A stretch of 64,000 bases of DNA from Dyella japonica DSM 16301 (GCF_001010355.1 NZ_JPLA01000006.1:50181-114180); one strand, 5' to 3'. Positions 35,801-44,776 are shown, counted from the stretch's first letter. The notes: generated from the sequence alone by a model not told the origin. Numbers and translations are program-made.

Positions 35801-38800
35801 CCAAACTGGCCTCGTGGGTGGGTTCGGCGGCCTGCAGCGGTGCCTCGTCGGACACATCGGCCGGCGTTTCGAACAGCACGTGCGCGACTTGCGGCTCGGG
35901 CTGGCTGTCGCGCAGTTCGGTCAGGCGGTGGATCAGGTTGTCCAGATCCGGCAACTGCGGCGACGGCACGTCGAACTGACCCATGACGTGATCGACGGCA
36001 TCGGCACTCTGGCTCAGCAGCATCACGCCTTCGGGCGACAGCGGCAGGCCGGCGGCGCGCAGGCGCTTGAGCAGGCTTTCCAGCGGCGACAGCAGCTGGG
36101 TCAGCACCGGGATGTCGACCATCGCGATGGCGCCATGCAGCGTGTGGACGGCGCGCAACAGGCTGTCCTCCACGCGCAGTTCGCCGTCGGTGCGGTTGAT
36201 CGCGGTGCGGATGGTGGCCAGGTACTGCGCCACTTCGCTGCGCAGGATTTCCAGCAGCACCGGATCGATCGGCGGCATCACCGGCGTGGCAATGAACTCG
36301 TGCACGGGCGCGACCGGCTCAACCGGCGAGCTCTCGATCTGGGCCAGGCTGGAGGCCGGAATGGCTTCGGCGGAGGTGTCCACACGCGGCACGCGACGAC
36401 GCACCACGCGGCGCACCGTTTCGGTGCCACCGGCCGGGGCGATGTCGGCCAGACGCGCGTCGGCCTGACCGGCCGACAGACGCTCGGAGATCTCCATGAT
36501 GGCGGTGAGCGGCGCCGTGACCAGGCCGTCGCCCGTCAGCGCGGTGCGCAGCTGCGGCAAGGCATCGATGGCGGCGCTGACCACTTCCTGCACGCCCTCG
36601 CTCGGCGGGATCGACTGATCCAGCACGCGGTTGAGCATGTTCTCCACCTTCCACGCGAACTCGCCGAGCATGGTGGCGCCGACCAGGCGGCCCGAACCCT
36701 TGAGCGTATGGAAGGAGCGGCGGATCGAGGTGAGCGAATCGATCTGCTGCGGATCGGCCAGCCAGGTCTTGCGCGCGGCATGCAGGTTGTCGATTTCTTC
36801 CTGCATTTCTTCCAGGAAGATGTCGCGGATGTCGTCGTCAATGCCGGCGGTGCTGGACTGGAAGCCTGCTTCGATGGCGGCATAACCGGAGCCGGACACC
36901 GGCACTTCCTCGAGGATTTCTTCCTCGATTTCGATCCAGTCGTCTTCCGCAGCCTGTACCGGTTCCTGCGGCGTGACGTGGACGGTATCAGCCAGGCGCA
37001 GGCCGGTGATCTCCTGCGGCGCCGGTTCGGGCGTGTCGCTGTGACCCACGATCAGACCCGACAGGTCTTCGCCGTGGCCCAGGCTGACGCTTTCGGAAAG
37101 CTCCGGCTGGTTGGCGAGCGCGGCGGCAAGTGCGGCGTCGGCCGCGCGTGCGACCTCGACCGGCGGCTCGTCCAGCTCGTCTTCCGACGGCGCACGGACG
37201 GCCGGCGGCGGCCAGTAACCGAGGCTGCTGAGGCTGTGCTCGGCCACATCGAGAATGTGTTCCAGACCACCGCGATGTTCGCGCGCGGCTTCGAGGTAGT
37301 ACTCGAGGGCGGCGAGTGCATCGGCGAGGTGATCCATCTGCGCGGTGCTGGGCACGCGGCGATCGGCCAGCAGCTCGTTGCCGACGAAGCGGCCAATGCC
37401 TTCGGCCAGTTCGGCCGGACGCGGCGCAGACAGCATGCGCATTGCACCAGCGACCTCGTCCATCAGCGCGCCGACATCGGCGAGCTGGGTCGACTGCCAG
37501 CCCGATTCCACGTAGGCAACGATGGCGTCCTTCACCTTGCCGGTGTTGGCGGTCGCCTCGTGCATCAGGGTGGCGAGGATGTGGCGCGCTTCACTGCGCG
37601 GCAGCATCGCGGTCGGCATTTCGGCGGTGGTTTCGCCGTCGGCGCCAAGGCTTTCGATATGGTCGTCGAGCGAGGCTTCGACGTAGAGCAACGCGCCGGC
37701 GACGTCGAGCAGCAGCTCTTCGTCCGGTGCGCGCACGCGGCTGGCGATTTCTTCCAGCACGCGACGCTGTTCATTCACCACGCGACGCGGCACCCCCAGG
37801 GCAAGCATGCCCAGGGTGTCGCCGACGCGTTCGAGCACTTCGGTCTGGCTGGACAGCTGCGCCGGATCGGCGTCGGTCTGGCGCAGGAACAGGTCGAGCG
37901 CTTCCTTCACCCGCAGCAGGTCGTCCTTGAGCGCCTTGGCGACGGAGTCCAGCAAGGCGCGGTTGTGGCCGGCCATCGAGCCGCGGGCGTGTTCGATTTC
38001 GCTCGCTTCGGGCAACAGCGCGTCGAGCGAATAAGTCTGGCGCAGCAGCTCCATGCGCGGGCTGCCCTGACGGACCTGCCCGACCACGTACAGCAGCTTG
38101 CGGGCGAGCTCGTCGGCGTCGCCGCCGCGCAGGTTCGCCTCACCGTGTTCCACCAGCTGGCGGATGCTGCGATCGACCTTGCCGATCAGCTGACGCACTT
38201 CGCCCGTCTGGCTCTTGAGCGCACCCTGCTGCACGCCTTCCAGCACGCCGGCCGCGATCCACCACAGGCGACGGCCCGGGATGGTGTGGCAACGCGCGGT
38301 GATGGCGTCCAGCGTCTGGATCATGCCGCCCAGCTGCTGATCGTTGCCCTGCCCGCGGAACCACGACAGCAACTGCTGCTGGAAACGCAGGCGCAGCGTG
38401 GTGACTTCGCTGCGCTGACGCTCGACCAGCAATTCGGTCGGCGGCGTCGGCGCCTGCGCCGGCAGCGGGAATTCGAGATTGGGCGTGAACAGCGCCGATT
38501 CGTGCAGCGCCTGCTGGCCGCGGCTGGAACGCAGATCGTTGAGCAGCGGCAGCAGCACCACCGGCACGTCGCGATGACCGCCGGACAGGCGTTCAAGGTA
38601 ATCGGGCAGCTGCATCAGGCCACGCATCAGCGCGGCGTAGGCTTCCTCACGGTTCGCCACATGGTCTTCGAGCAGCGAGATGGCGAGTGTTTCCATCTCC
38701 TCGGTGACCATGGCGGCGCCGTATAGCTCGACCATGCGCAGCGTGCCGTGCACCTGGTGCAGGCTGTCCGCACAGGAGCGCATCGCATCCCGGTTGCCCG

Positions 38801-38909
38801 GGTTGTCGACGTAGGACTCCAACGCCTCGCGGGCCACGGCGAGCGTCTCATCGAGCTCGGGCTTGACCCACTGCAGGGTGGTGAAATCGATATGGTCTTG
38901 AAGTCTCAT
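32793..38909 (-). CDS. chpA: ChpA/PilL: multi-HPt hybrid chemotaxis histidine kinase of type IV pili
   Basis: A 2038-residue CheA-type kinase controlling PilG and PilH. At least four Hpt modules show the HxxKG-like motif: HQVHGTL near residue 51, FHTLKGSGRLVG near 732, VHTLHGAIAM near 921 and LHTLKGGARIAG near 1293; others look degenerate. Then come the dimerisation helix, an ATPase domain (NAVAHGIESPKDRRKAG near 1618, TDDGRGLDRDAI near 1656, QLAGRGVGMDVV), a CheW-like domain and a C-terminal receiver with Asp in LLDIEMPRMDG near 1959. A Glu-rich linker near 1185 repeats EEITLEETPIEE. P. aeruginosa ChpA is longer (about 2470) with more phosphotransfer sites. Confidence 0.95.
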   Translation of the reverse strand: MRLQDHIDFTTLQWVKPELDETLAVAREALESYVDNPGNRDAMRSCADSLHQVHGTLRMVELYGAAMVTEEMETLAISLLEDHVANREEAYAALMRGLMQLPDYLERLSGGHRDVPVVLLPLLNDLRSSRGQQALHESALFTPNLEFPLPAQAPTPPTELLVERQRSEVTTLRLRFQQQLLSWFRGQGNDQQLGGMIQTLDAITARCHTIPGRRLWWIAAGVLEGVQQGALKSQTGEVRQLIGKVDRSIRQLVEHGEANLRGGDADELARKLLYVVGQVRQGSPRMELLRQTYSLDALLPEASEIEHARGSMAGHNRALLDSVAKALKDDLLRVKEALDLFLRQTDADPAQLSSQTEVLERVGDTLGMLALGVPRRVVNEQRRVLEEIASRVRAPDEELLLDVAGALLYVEASLDDHIESLGADGETTAEMPTAMLPRSEARHILATLMHEATANTGKVKDAIVAYVESGWQSTQLADVGALMDEVAGAMRMLSAPRPAELAEGIGRFVGNELLADRRVPSTAQMDHLADALAALEYYLEAAREHRGGLEHILDVAEHSLSSLGYWPPPAVRAPSEDELDEPPVEVARAADAALAAALANQPELSESVSLGHGEDLSGLIVGHSDTPEPAPQEITGLRLADTVHVTPQEPVQAAEDDWIEIEEEILEEVPVSGSGYAAIEAGFQSSTAGIDDDIRDIFLEEMQEEIDNLHAARKTWLADPQQIDSLTSIRRSFHTLKGSGRLVGATMLGEFAWKVENMLNRVLDQSIPPSEGVQEVVSAAIDALPQLRTALTGDGLVTAPLTAIMEISERLSAGQADARLADIAPAGGTETVRRVVRRRVPRVDTSAEAIPASSLAQIESSPVEPVAPVHEFIATPVMPPIDPVLLEILRSEVAQYLATIRTAINRTDGELRVEDSLLRAVHTLHGAIAMVDIPVLTQLLSPLESLLKRLRAAGLPLSPEGVMLLSQSADAVDHVMGQFDVPSPQLPDLDNLIHRLTELRDSQPEPQVAHVLFETPADVSDEAPLQAAEPTHEASLGASLDEALSDASQPVEHIELAAPPVVSETDKYTDELLAALGEFDLDAHLPTAEQSAHHAPTQVPVTDEDDFSKAYADLLDDAETLEIGPVVDEAEASVEHVATPAAELDETAPSIEIESAEPELEQLAEPVIEHLEPVEEITLEEITLEETPIEETPIEEIVLEAPVLDAPELPSEEALVEAAAAPEAEVEATPTQEAAPEEVIDENALLPSQIDPDLLEIFIEEAREILDHSDGVLALWRAEPSAIEHLGEILRDLHTLKGGARIAGMVPVGDLTHAIETALERPIHAESAHIGELIAALEVGFDKLHGLVQLVSQGRPVAYPQAVIDRFLAMAGEGETAAHAEAPEAPNVVPFPARPVVLSEPLPDLLPELLPEEREDAPSTPQEQIRVRAELLDTLVNHAGEVAIYRSRLEQQVAGYRFNLVELDQTVQRLRSQLRMMEIETEAQIIARFQREHREAGISVFDPLELDRFSQLQQYSRALAESVSDLVSIQGMLDELTRQAETLLIQQSRVSSELQEGLLRTRMLPFDTMVPNLRRTLRQAAQEEGKGAQLYVEGAHGEMDRNLLDRIKAPFEHMLRNAVAHGIESPKDRRKAGKPEEGAVRIRVAREATEVVVRVTDDGRGLDRDAIRKRGIERGLIRNDTRLSDDQVLALITQPGFSTASSVTQLAGRGVGMDVVANEIKQLGGALSIESKEGQGTTFVLRLPFTLAVTQAILVRIGESNFAIPMTSVQGVARISPAELAERMAEPEPTFVYGGESFDIHHLSELLGAVTTHVGDDEQIPLLLTRAGDLRAAIRIDAVIGSREIVVKSVGPQISSVPGILGATIMGDGSVLIILDLAPLVRHGIARRLQRLDEGLTAVATPVVEEQRVRPLVMVVDDSITMRKVTGRVLERHEYEVATAKDGVDALEKLHERVPDLMLLDIEMPRMDGYELATQMKSDPRLRDVPIIMITSRTGDKHRQRAFDIGVDRYLGKPYQEAELLAQIGEVLEQRITESLNG

Positions 38910-38982
38910 GCGCCCCTCTCACCGATCACGTAACGGTTTGTCACGCAACCGCGAGGTTGCCCCCCGTGAAAAACGTTTTGTG

Positions 38983-41013
38983 TCAACCCGGCAGCTTAAA
39001 GTGCGCCACCGAGCGCCGCAGGTCACTCGCCAGCTGGGCCAGGTAACCGATCGAGTCGGCCGTCTGGCTTGCGCCCTGCGAGGTCTGCGAAGTGATTTCC
39101 TGAATCGCGTTCATGGAAACCGAGATGTCCGATGCCGCGGTGGACTGTTGGCGCGCCTGGGTGGAGATGTTCTGAATCAGCGCCGACAAGTCATGCGACA
39201 CGCGCTCGATATCGCCCAGTGCGCTGCCCGCGTCTTCCGCGAGTCGGGCACCGGCCACCACTTCGGCGGTGGTCTGCTCCATCGAGTTCACCGCTTCGTT
39301 GGTATCGGACTGAATCGTCTGCACCAGCGTTTCGATTCGCTTCGTCGCGCTCGCCGAACGTTCGGCGAGGCGCTGCACTTCGTCCGCCACCACCGCGAAA
39401 CCGCGACCCGCTTCACCGGCGGACGCTGCCTGGATGGCGGCGTTCAAGGCGAGGATGTTGGTCTGCTCGGCAATGTCGTTGATCAGTTCCACGATCGAGC
39501 CGATTTCCTGCGAGGACTCACCCAGGCGCTTGATGCGCTTGGAGGTCTCCTGGATCTGGTCGCGGATCGAGTCCATGCCCGAGATCGTCTCGCGCACCAC
39601 TTCGGCGCCGCGCGAGGCGATTTTCACCGAGCGCTCGGCCACGTCGGCCGACTCGGCCGAATCCTTGGACACCGTATCCATCAGGCTGGCGATCTGGTTG
39701 ATCGCGGTGGTCGCCGTGCTGATGCGCTGCGCCTGGTTCTGCGCCGATTCGGCCAGGTGGCGCGCGGTGGTCTGCGTTTCCTGGGCCGAGGAGGACACCT
39801 GCTCGGACGTCTCGTTGATCGTCGTCACCAGGGTGCGCAGCTCGTCGATGGCGTAGTTCACCGAGTCGGCGATGGCGCCCGTGATGTCTTCGGTCACGGT
39901 GGTCTTGACGGTCAGGTCACCTTCGGCGAGCGAACCCATTTCGTCCAGCAGGCGCATGATGGCCTCCTGGTTACGCTGGTTGAGTTCGGTCGACTCCTGG
40001 AAGCGGCGACGCTGGTCGGAAATCAACTGCACGATAAGCACGGCCAGGAAGGCGGCCGCACCGATGGCGCCGAGCACGCCCCACCACAGGTTCGGGAACA
40101 GGCGGCGGGTCGGCAGCTTGCCGATCTGGTCGGCCAGTTCGTTCGCGCGCAGCAGCACGTTCTGCGAATCGAGCGAGGCCTGGTTGCCGGCGCGCTTCAC
40201 GTCGCTGAGGTTGCCTGCCGCGCCGACCAGCTTGCCGACCGGGTCCTGCAGGTTGTCCCACTGGCCCTGCATGTCGGTGAGGATCTTGCGTGCGTTGGCG
40301 TCGCCCATCGAGCGCACGCCCACTTCGGTGTTGCCTTCGAGCAGGCCCTTGAGCACCGAGCCGTACAGCTGGCCGTCGCGGGCCAGGCCGTCGGCGGCGG
40401 GCTGCGAGGCGTCGCCACCCTGCAGCACTTCCTGCACTCGGCGGATCATACGGTCAGCCAGCAACATCTGGCGGGCGGAGGTGTACGTCTGCTCTGCGCT
40501 ACCGCCGCGCTGCTGCAGGATGTTCACCACCTGCTCCATGCTGGAGTTCAGCACGGGCAGTTCGCGGCCCAGGGTGGCGGCACGCTGCGAGGAGTCCACC
40601 ACCAGCGCCTTGTTGGACAGGATCTTGCCGATGTCGGCGTCGAGCTGTCCCCAGGCGTTGGTCAGGGCGCCGACGGCGCGGCCGGCCGGCGTCGCGTTGT
40701 TGTCGGCATAAGGCTTCATGCCGCTCTTTTCATCGCCTTTGTTGAGGCGCTGCACAGCGGCATCGATGGTGTTGCGGTTTGTTTCCAATTCCTTGAAGGA
40801 ATCGACGTTACCGTCCGCGGCTTCCAGGGCAAGCTTTGCCGTCTGTTGCGACAACACCTGGATCTGGGTGGTGAGACCCGTCGCCTGTGTATCTTCGCGG
40901 CCACGCAAGGTAAGCATGGCGAAGTCGACACCCGTGAAACCGAACGCAATGACCAGCGCAACGATGAGGCCTGTATAGCCCCGCTCTTTGCCCACGCCCC
41001 CTGTAGTGCTCAT
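38983..41013 (-). CDS. pilJ: Type IV pilus chemoreceptor PilJ (methyl-accepting chemotaxis protein)
   Basis: A 676-residue receptor: membrane helix at about residues 13-35, a periplasmic PilJ-type helical sensor domain to about 300, a second helix ([22 protein letters not shown]), HAMP ([23 protein letters not shown]) and a cytoplasmic coiled coil with the hairpin tip [21 protein letters not shown] and [18 protein letters not shown]. It senses pilus or surface state and controls ChpA. ATG 41013 was taken (AGG 7 bases upstream); GTG 41022 is also possible. It lies between pilI and chpA; the pilK gene that follows pilJ in Pseudomonas is absent. Confidence 0.95.
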   Translation of the reverse strand: MSTTGGVGKERGYTGLIVALVIAFGFTGVDFAMLTLRGREDTQATGLTTQIQVLSQQTAKLALEAADGNVDSFKELETNRNTIDAAVQRLNKGDEKSGMKPYADNNATPAGRAVGALTNAWGQLDADIGKILSNKALVVDSSQRAATLGRELPVLNSSMEQVVNILQQRGGSAEQTYTSARQMLLADRMIRRVQEVLQGGDASQPAADGLARDGQLYGSVLKGLLEGNTEVGVRSMGDANARKILTDMQGQWDNLQDPVGKLVGAAGNLSDVKRAGNQASLDSQNVLLRANELADQIGKLPTRRLFPNLWWGVLGAIGAAAFLAVLIVQLISDQRRRFQESTELNQRNQEAIMRLLDEMGSLAEGDLTVKTTVTEDITGAIADSVNYAIDELRTLVTTINETSEQVSSSAQETQTTARHLAESAQNQAQRISTATTAINQIASLMDTVSKDSAESADVAERSVKIASRGAEVVRETISGMDSIRDQIQETSKRIKRLGESSQEIGSIVELINDIAEQTNILALNAAIQAASAGEAGRGFAVVADEVQRLAERSASATKRIETLVQTIQSDTNEAVNSMEQTTAEVVAGARLAEDAGSALGDIERVSHDLSALIQNISTQARQQSTAASDISVSMNAIQEITSQTSQGASQTADSIGYLAQLASDLRRSVAHFKLPG

Positions 41014-41128
41014 TTCGTTCACCTCGCCCTTCTACGCCTCGCCGCCCATGCCGGCGAAGGCGTCGGATCATCGCCCTGATTCCGGCCTTGAGCAGCGCCG
41101 GTCCTACTTGTGATTCAACGCTTGCGCG

Positions 41129-41668
41129 TCAGGCCGCAGCCTGACGGAAGTCCGGCGCGCGAACCAGCTTGCCCATACTGAACACAGCCAGCCGCGAATC
41201 GCCTACGCGATCATCCACGAAACGTGCCAGACGCGGATCGTCTTCCTGCTCAGCCTGGCGACGCTGTTCGGCGTCGACCGTACGCTGTCCGAAGACTTCA
41301 TCCACCATCAGCGCCACGCTGCCCGCGCCCTGGCGCACGACGAGGAGTCGCGTGCGTTCGGTGTGCTGGGTGCGTTCGCCAAACAGAAAACGGGCCAGAT
41401 CGATCACCGGCACCAGGTTGCCGCGCACGTTCGCCACGCCCATCAGCCAGGGCTGCGTGCCCGGCACAGGAGTGAGCGACGGCACCGCCAGCAGTTCGCT
41501 GATCTCGTCGATGCCGCTGACGAACAGGCGGCTGCCTGCGCGATAGCCGATGCCGCGCCACAGACCAGGCGCTTCGAGGCTTTCCGGCGTGCCGGAGGCA
41601 TGCGCCAGCGACAGGCGCTCATACCGGGCAAGGATTTCGAACGGCGAGAGCGAGGCGGTCTGGCTCAT
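41129..41668 (-). CDS. pilI: CheW-like coupling protein PilI
   Basis: A 179-residue CheW-domain protein linking PilJ to ChpA. It contains LWRGIGYRAGSRLFVSGIDEISELL, the CheW core GVANVRGNLVPVIDLARFLFG and LVVRQGAGSVALMVDEVFGQRTV. It starts 7 bases after the pilH stop. The MSQTASLSP start was chosen by family length. Confidence 0.93.
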   Translation of the reverse strand: MSQTASLSPFEILARYERLSLAHASGTPESLEAPGLWRGIGYRAGSRLFVSGIDEISELLAVPSLTPVPGTQPWLMGVANVRGNLVPVIDLARFLFGERTQHTERTRLLVVRQGAGSVALMVDEVFGQRTVDAEQRRQAEQEDDPRLARFVDDRVGDSRLAVFSMGKLVRAPDFRQAAA

Positions 41669-41675
41669 GCGTGCC

Positions 41676-42047
41676 TCATGCGGCGTTCGGCAGCAGATCG
41701 TTGATGCAGGCCAGCAGGTCCTTCTCGTTGACCGGCTTGGTGATGAAGGCACGCGCACCCTGGCGCAGCCCCCAGACCCGGTCGGTCTCCATGGACTTGG
41801 TGGTGATCATCACGATCGGGATATTGGAGGTCATCGGATCGCGCGTAAGCGTACGGGTGGCCTGGAAGCCGTTCATGCCGGGCATGATGACGTCCATGAT
41901 GACCAGATCCGGTTTCTGCTCGCGCACGCGCTCGATGCCGTCTTCGGCATTGCCGATGGAATCAACCTGATAGCCGGCGCGCTCGAGCAGCGTGGTGAAC
42001 ACGCGCACGTCGGTCGGAGAATCGTCGATGATGAGAATATTGGCCAC
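41676..42047 (-). CDS. pilH: Single-domain response regulator PilH
   Basis: A 123-residue CheY-like receiver: acidic pair Asp8-Asp9, phosphoacceptor Asp52 in IMDVIMPGMNGF, Thr in ITTKSMETD and Lys in ITKPVNEKDLL. In Pseudomonas PilH is the retraction-side or phosphate-sink partner of PilG. It lies between pilG and pilI with short gaps. Confidence 0.94.
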   Translation of the reverse strand: MANILIIDDSPTDVRVFTTLLERAGYQVDSIGNAEDGIERVREQKPDLVIMDVIMPGMNGFQATRTLTRDPMTSNIPIVMITTKSMETDRVWGLRQGARAFITKPVNEKDLLACINDLLPNAA

Positions 42048-42078
42048 AGGCCCCCCTCAGACCCTGTAGTCGTCCGAC

Positions 42079-42480
42079 TTAAACCGTAACGACATGTCGA
42101 TGGATTGCACCCAGCAGTTCATCGCGCGTGAACGGCTTGGTCAGATATTGTTCCGCGCCCACGATGCGCCCGCGTGCCTTGTCGAACAGGCCGTCCTTCG
42201 AGCTGAGCATGATCACGGGCGTACCGCGGAACTGCGGGTTGTTTTTGATCAGCGCGCACGTCTGATAGCCGTCAAGTCGCGGCATCATGATGTCGACGAA
42301 GATGATCGCGGGCTTCTGGTCGGAGATCTTGGCAAGCGCCTCGAAGCCGTCCACCGCCGTAAGCACGTCGCAACCTTCTTTCTTGAGCAAGGTTTCGGCG
42401 GTTCGACGGATGGTTTTCGAGTCGTCGATAACCATGACCTTGAGGCCGGCCAAGCCATTTCCACTTATGTTCAAGTTCAC
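42079..42480 (-). CDS. pilG: Single-domain response regulator PilG
   Basis: A 133-residue receiver with Asp19-Asp20, phosphoacceptor Asp63 in FVDIMMPRLDGYQT, Ser in MLSSKDGLFDKARG and Lys in LTKPFTRDELL. It promotes pilus extension in the Pil-Chp pathway. It is the first gene of the minus-strand pilG-H-I-J-chpA-B-C operon, started by GTG 42480 with AGGGGGG about 5 bases upstream. It faces gshB across a 426-base gap. Confidence 0.94.
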   Translation of the reverse strand: MNLNISGNGLAGLKVMVIDDSKTIRRTAETLLKKEGCDVLTAVDGFEALAKISDQKPAIIFVDIMMPRLDGYQTCALIKNNPQFRGTPVIMLSSKDGLFDKARGRIVGAEQYLTKPFTRDELLGAIHRHVVTV

Positions 42481-42624
42481 AACACCCCCCTGCGACCCGC
42501 CCCTGGCTCAGGTAAATCCTGCGACCGCCAACCGGTGGGCTAGCGGTCCCATGTTTGAGATACAAACCCGCACATCCGTGAAGACGTACGGCAACCATTC
42601 AGCCGGCAGGCACTCGTGCGTAGC

Positions 42625-42653
42625 TGTTTACCGCCTGCCTGACCTAACGTCAA
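42625..42653 (-). promoter_or_regulatory. Candidate sigma-70 promoter of the pilG operon
   Basis: On the minus strand TTGACG (42653-42648) is followed after 17 bases by TAAACA (42630-42625). The -35 box and spacing are good; the -10 box is weak. It predicts a leader of about 140 bases. Confidence 0.35.
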
Positions 42654-42787
42654 GCTGAAATCTTAAGTTAAGCGTGCTACGTCATTGAATCGAACGGTTT
42701 GCCTGCCTCGGGAACCGATCGAGGGGCCGATCGGCAATGTTTCCCTTCGGGGACAATCCGGACGTTCCAGTGCCTTGGGCAGACCAC

Positions 42788-42807
42788 TTGATCGTTGCAT
42801 AGATCAA
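42788..42807. promoter_or_regulatory. Dyad TTGATC-N8-GATCAA upstream of gshB
   Basis: A perfect 6-bp dyad with an 8-base spacer, about 100 bases upstream of the gshB ATG. The half-site resembles FNR/Clp-type TTGAT, but the spacing is wrong for FNR (N4). Possible operator; regulator unknown. Confidence 0.35.
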
Positions 42808-42906
42808 CGCAATCTCTCCGCTTCGGACGACATACACTGCCATGCTTCCGTCCGGCCGGCACGCCGGTCGCGGATGGTGACCAAGCACTACTACCGGAGA
42901 ATGACG

Positions 42907-43884
42907 ATGACCCTCAAGGTCGCCGTACTGATGGACCCGATCGGCTCGATCAAGATCGCCAAGGACACCACCTTCGCCATGCTGCTGGAGGCCCAGCGGC
43001 GCGGCCACAGCCTGTTCTACCTGGAACAGGGCGACCTGGCCGCCCGCAGCGGCGAGCCCTGGGCCCGGCTGGCGCCCCTGTCCGTGCGCGACGACGCGAG
43101 CGGCTGGTTCATGCTCGGCGAACCGCAGTGGAGCGACCTCCGCCAGATCGACGTGCTGCTGATGCGCAAGGATCCGCCGGTGGATCCGCAGTTCATCTAC
43201 GACACCATGGTGGCCGAGCTGGCCGAGCGCGCCGGGGTGACCGTGGTCAACCGCCCGCAGGCGCTGCGCGACTGCAACGAGAAACTTTTTGCGATGCATT
43301 TCCCGCAGTGCATGGCCCCGACCCTGGTGACCCGCGACGCCGCCGAGCTGCGCGCCTTCGTGGCCGAGCACGGCGAAATCGTGCTCAAGCCGCTGGACGG
43401 CATGGGCGGACGCGGGATCTTCCGCGTGAAGGCCGGCGACAGCAACCTGAACTCCATGCTGGAAACGCTGATCGCAGCCGGGCCGAAGGGCGAGCACAAG
43501 CAGTTCACCATGGCGCAGAAGTTCATCCCCGAGATCACCTCGGGCGACAAGCGCATCCTGGTGGTGGACGGCGAGCCGGTGCCTTACGCCTTGGCGCGCA
43601 TCCCGCAGGGCAGCGACTTCCGCGGCAACCTGGCCGCCGGTGGGCGCGGCGTGGGCGTGCCGCTGTCCGACCGCGATCGCTGGATCGTCTCCCAGGTGGC
43701 GCCGGAACTGCGCCGCCGCGGCCTGCTGTTCGTGGGCCTGGACGTGATCGGCGACTACCTCACCGAGATCAACGTCACATCACCGACGTGTGTGCGCGAA
43801 CTGGACGCACAATTCGGGCTTAATATTGCCGGCCAGCTCTTCGATGTGATTGAGCGAAACCGACTCGAGACCCGCGCCGCGTGA
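42907..43884 (+). CDS. gshB: Glutathione synthetase
   Basis: An ATP-grasp enzyme joining gamma-glutamylcysteine and glycine. The 325-residue product has VAVLMDPIGSIKIAKDTTFAML at its start, VLLMRKDPPVD, NRPQALRDCNEKLFAM, the ATP-grasp GEIVLKPLDGMGGRGIF and a C-terminal GLDVIGDYLTEINVTSPTC, all typical of bacterial GshB (about 316 aa). GGAGA stands 6 bases before ATG 42907; the ATG at 42901 is too close to it. The gshB next to pilG order is shared with Pseudomonas and Xanthomonas. It overlaps the next gene by GTGA. Confidence 0.95.
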   Translation: MTLKVAVLMDPIGSIKIAKDTTFAMLLEAQRRGHSLFYLEQGDLAARSGEPWARLAPLSVRDDASGWFMLGEPQWSDLRQIDVLLMRKDPPVDPQFIYDTMVAELAERAGVTVVNRPQALRDCNEKLFAMHFPQCMAPTLVTRDAAELRAFVAEHGEIVLKPLDGMGGRGIFRVKAGDSNLNSMLETLIAAGPKGEHKQFTMAQKFIPEITSGDKRILVVDGEPVPYALARIPQGSDFRGNLAAGGRGVGVPLSDRDRWIVSQVAPELRRRGLLFVGLDVIGDYLTEINVTSPTCVRELDAQFGLNIAGQLFDVIERNRLETRAA

Positions 43885-44747
43885 GCCAACCTGCTGTCCG
43901 CACCGGCGCCGACATGTTCGGCGCCACCATGCTTTTCTCGCTATTGCTGCACGGCGTGGTGATTCTGGGCATCACCTTCACCTATGTGAAGGCCAAGCCC
44001 AGCCTGCCGACGCTGGACGTGACCCTGGTCGACGTGGCCAACCGCGAAGCGCCGGACAAGGCCGACTTCCTGGCGCAGGCCAACAACAGCGGCGGTGGCG
44101 AGAGCGACAAGGCAGCGCGCCCGTCGCAGCTGGTCTCGGGCGCCCTGCCCCGTCCTTCGCAAGGCGTGGCGCCGCAGCCGATCGAGGCGAGCGCGCCGCG
44201 CCCGCAGGAAGCGACCGACGACAAGCTGCTCACCACCACGGGCAACAGCCACTACAGCGTCAGCACCAACAGCGCCAAGCTCGAGCAGACCCCGCAGGAC
44301 CTCCCCGAGTCGCAGGCCGACATCAAGCGCCGTCAGGAAATGGCGCAGCTGGCGGCCGAAGTGCGCGACCGCAGCGAGCAATACGCCAAACGGCCCAAGA
44401 AGAAATTCATCTCGTCCAACACCAAGGAATACGCCTATGCGGCGTATATGCGCGGCTGGGTGGACCGGGTGGAGCGCGTGGGCAATATCAACTATCCCAA
44501 CGAGGCGCGTCGACGCGGCCTGCACGGCGACGTGCTGCTGACGGTGACGCTCAACCGCGATGGTTCGGTGAAGGGCATCGAGATCGTGCAAAGCTCGGGC
44601 CAGCCCCTGCTCGACGCCGCCGCGCAACGCATCGTGCGCCTGGCCGCGCCGTTCCCCTCGCTGCCGGCCGACAAGGAGCGCATCGACGAGCTCAACATCA
44701 CGCGCACCTGGCAGTTCATGCCCAACGACACGCTGCACAGCCGCTGA
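43881..44747 (+). CDS. tonB: TonB-family energy transducer
   Basis: A 288-residue protein with a short cytoplasmic N-terminus, one membrane helix (MLFSLLLHGVVILGITFTYV, residues 17-36), a periplasmic Pro/Gln/Ser-rich spacer and a C-terminal TonB domain: NYPNEARRRGLHGDVLLTVTL followed by DGSVKGIEIVQSSGQPLLDAAA. It may couple the proton motive force to outer-membrane receptors; ExbB/ExbD genes are not nearby. It starts with GTG overlapping the gshB TGA and is the conserved gshB partner in Xanthomonadales and Pseudomonas (TonB-like protein near the pil-chp locus). In Pseudomonas the neighbour (TonB3) affects twitching, so a pilus role is possible. Confidence 0.88.
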   Translation: MSQPAVRTGADMFGATMLFSLLLHGVVILGITFTYVKAKPSLPTLDVTLVDVANREAPDKADFLAQANNSGGGESDKAARPSQLVSGALPRPSQGVAPQPIEASAPRPQEATDDKLLTTTGNSHYSVSTNSAKLEQTPQDLPESQADIKRRQEMAQLAAEVRDRSEQYAKRPKKKFISSNTKEYAYAAYMRGWVDRVERVGNINYPNEARRRGLHGDVLLTVTLNRDGSVKGIEIVQSSGQPLLDAAAQRIVRLAAPFPSLPADKERIDELNITRTWQFMPNDTLHSR

Positions 44748-44776
44748 GTGAGGAGCGGGTGGAGAAAGAGCGAGGA

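Larger units (their letters stand above)
42481..42906. other. Divergent intergenic region between the Pil-Chp operon and gshB
   Basis: No gene is seen in 426 bases. It holds a candidate pilG promoter (42625-42653, minus strand) and a 20-bp dyad TTGATC-N8-GATCAA (42788-42807) on the gshB side. Confidence 0.6.

Noticed and set aside
32658..38726. A 2022-codon open frame on the plus strand opposite chpA
   Set aside because: Its His/Arg/Gln-rich translation has no domain pattern and mirrors chpA codon by codon; it exists because high GC removes stops from the complementary frame. ChpA has full Hpt, kinase and receiver motifs.
42788..42807. The dyad as an FNR/Clp box
   Set aside because: The half-sites resemble TTGAT/ATCAA, but the central spacing of ten bases does not fit the FNR (N4) or CRP-type (N6) pattern; kept only as an unassigned dyad.
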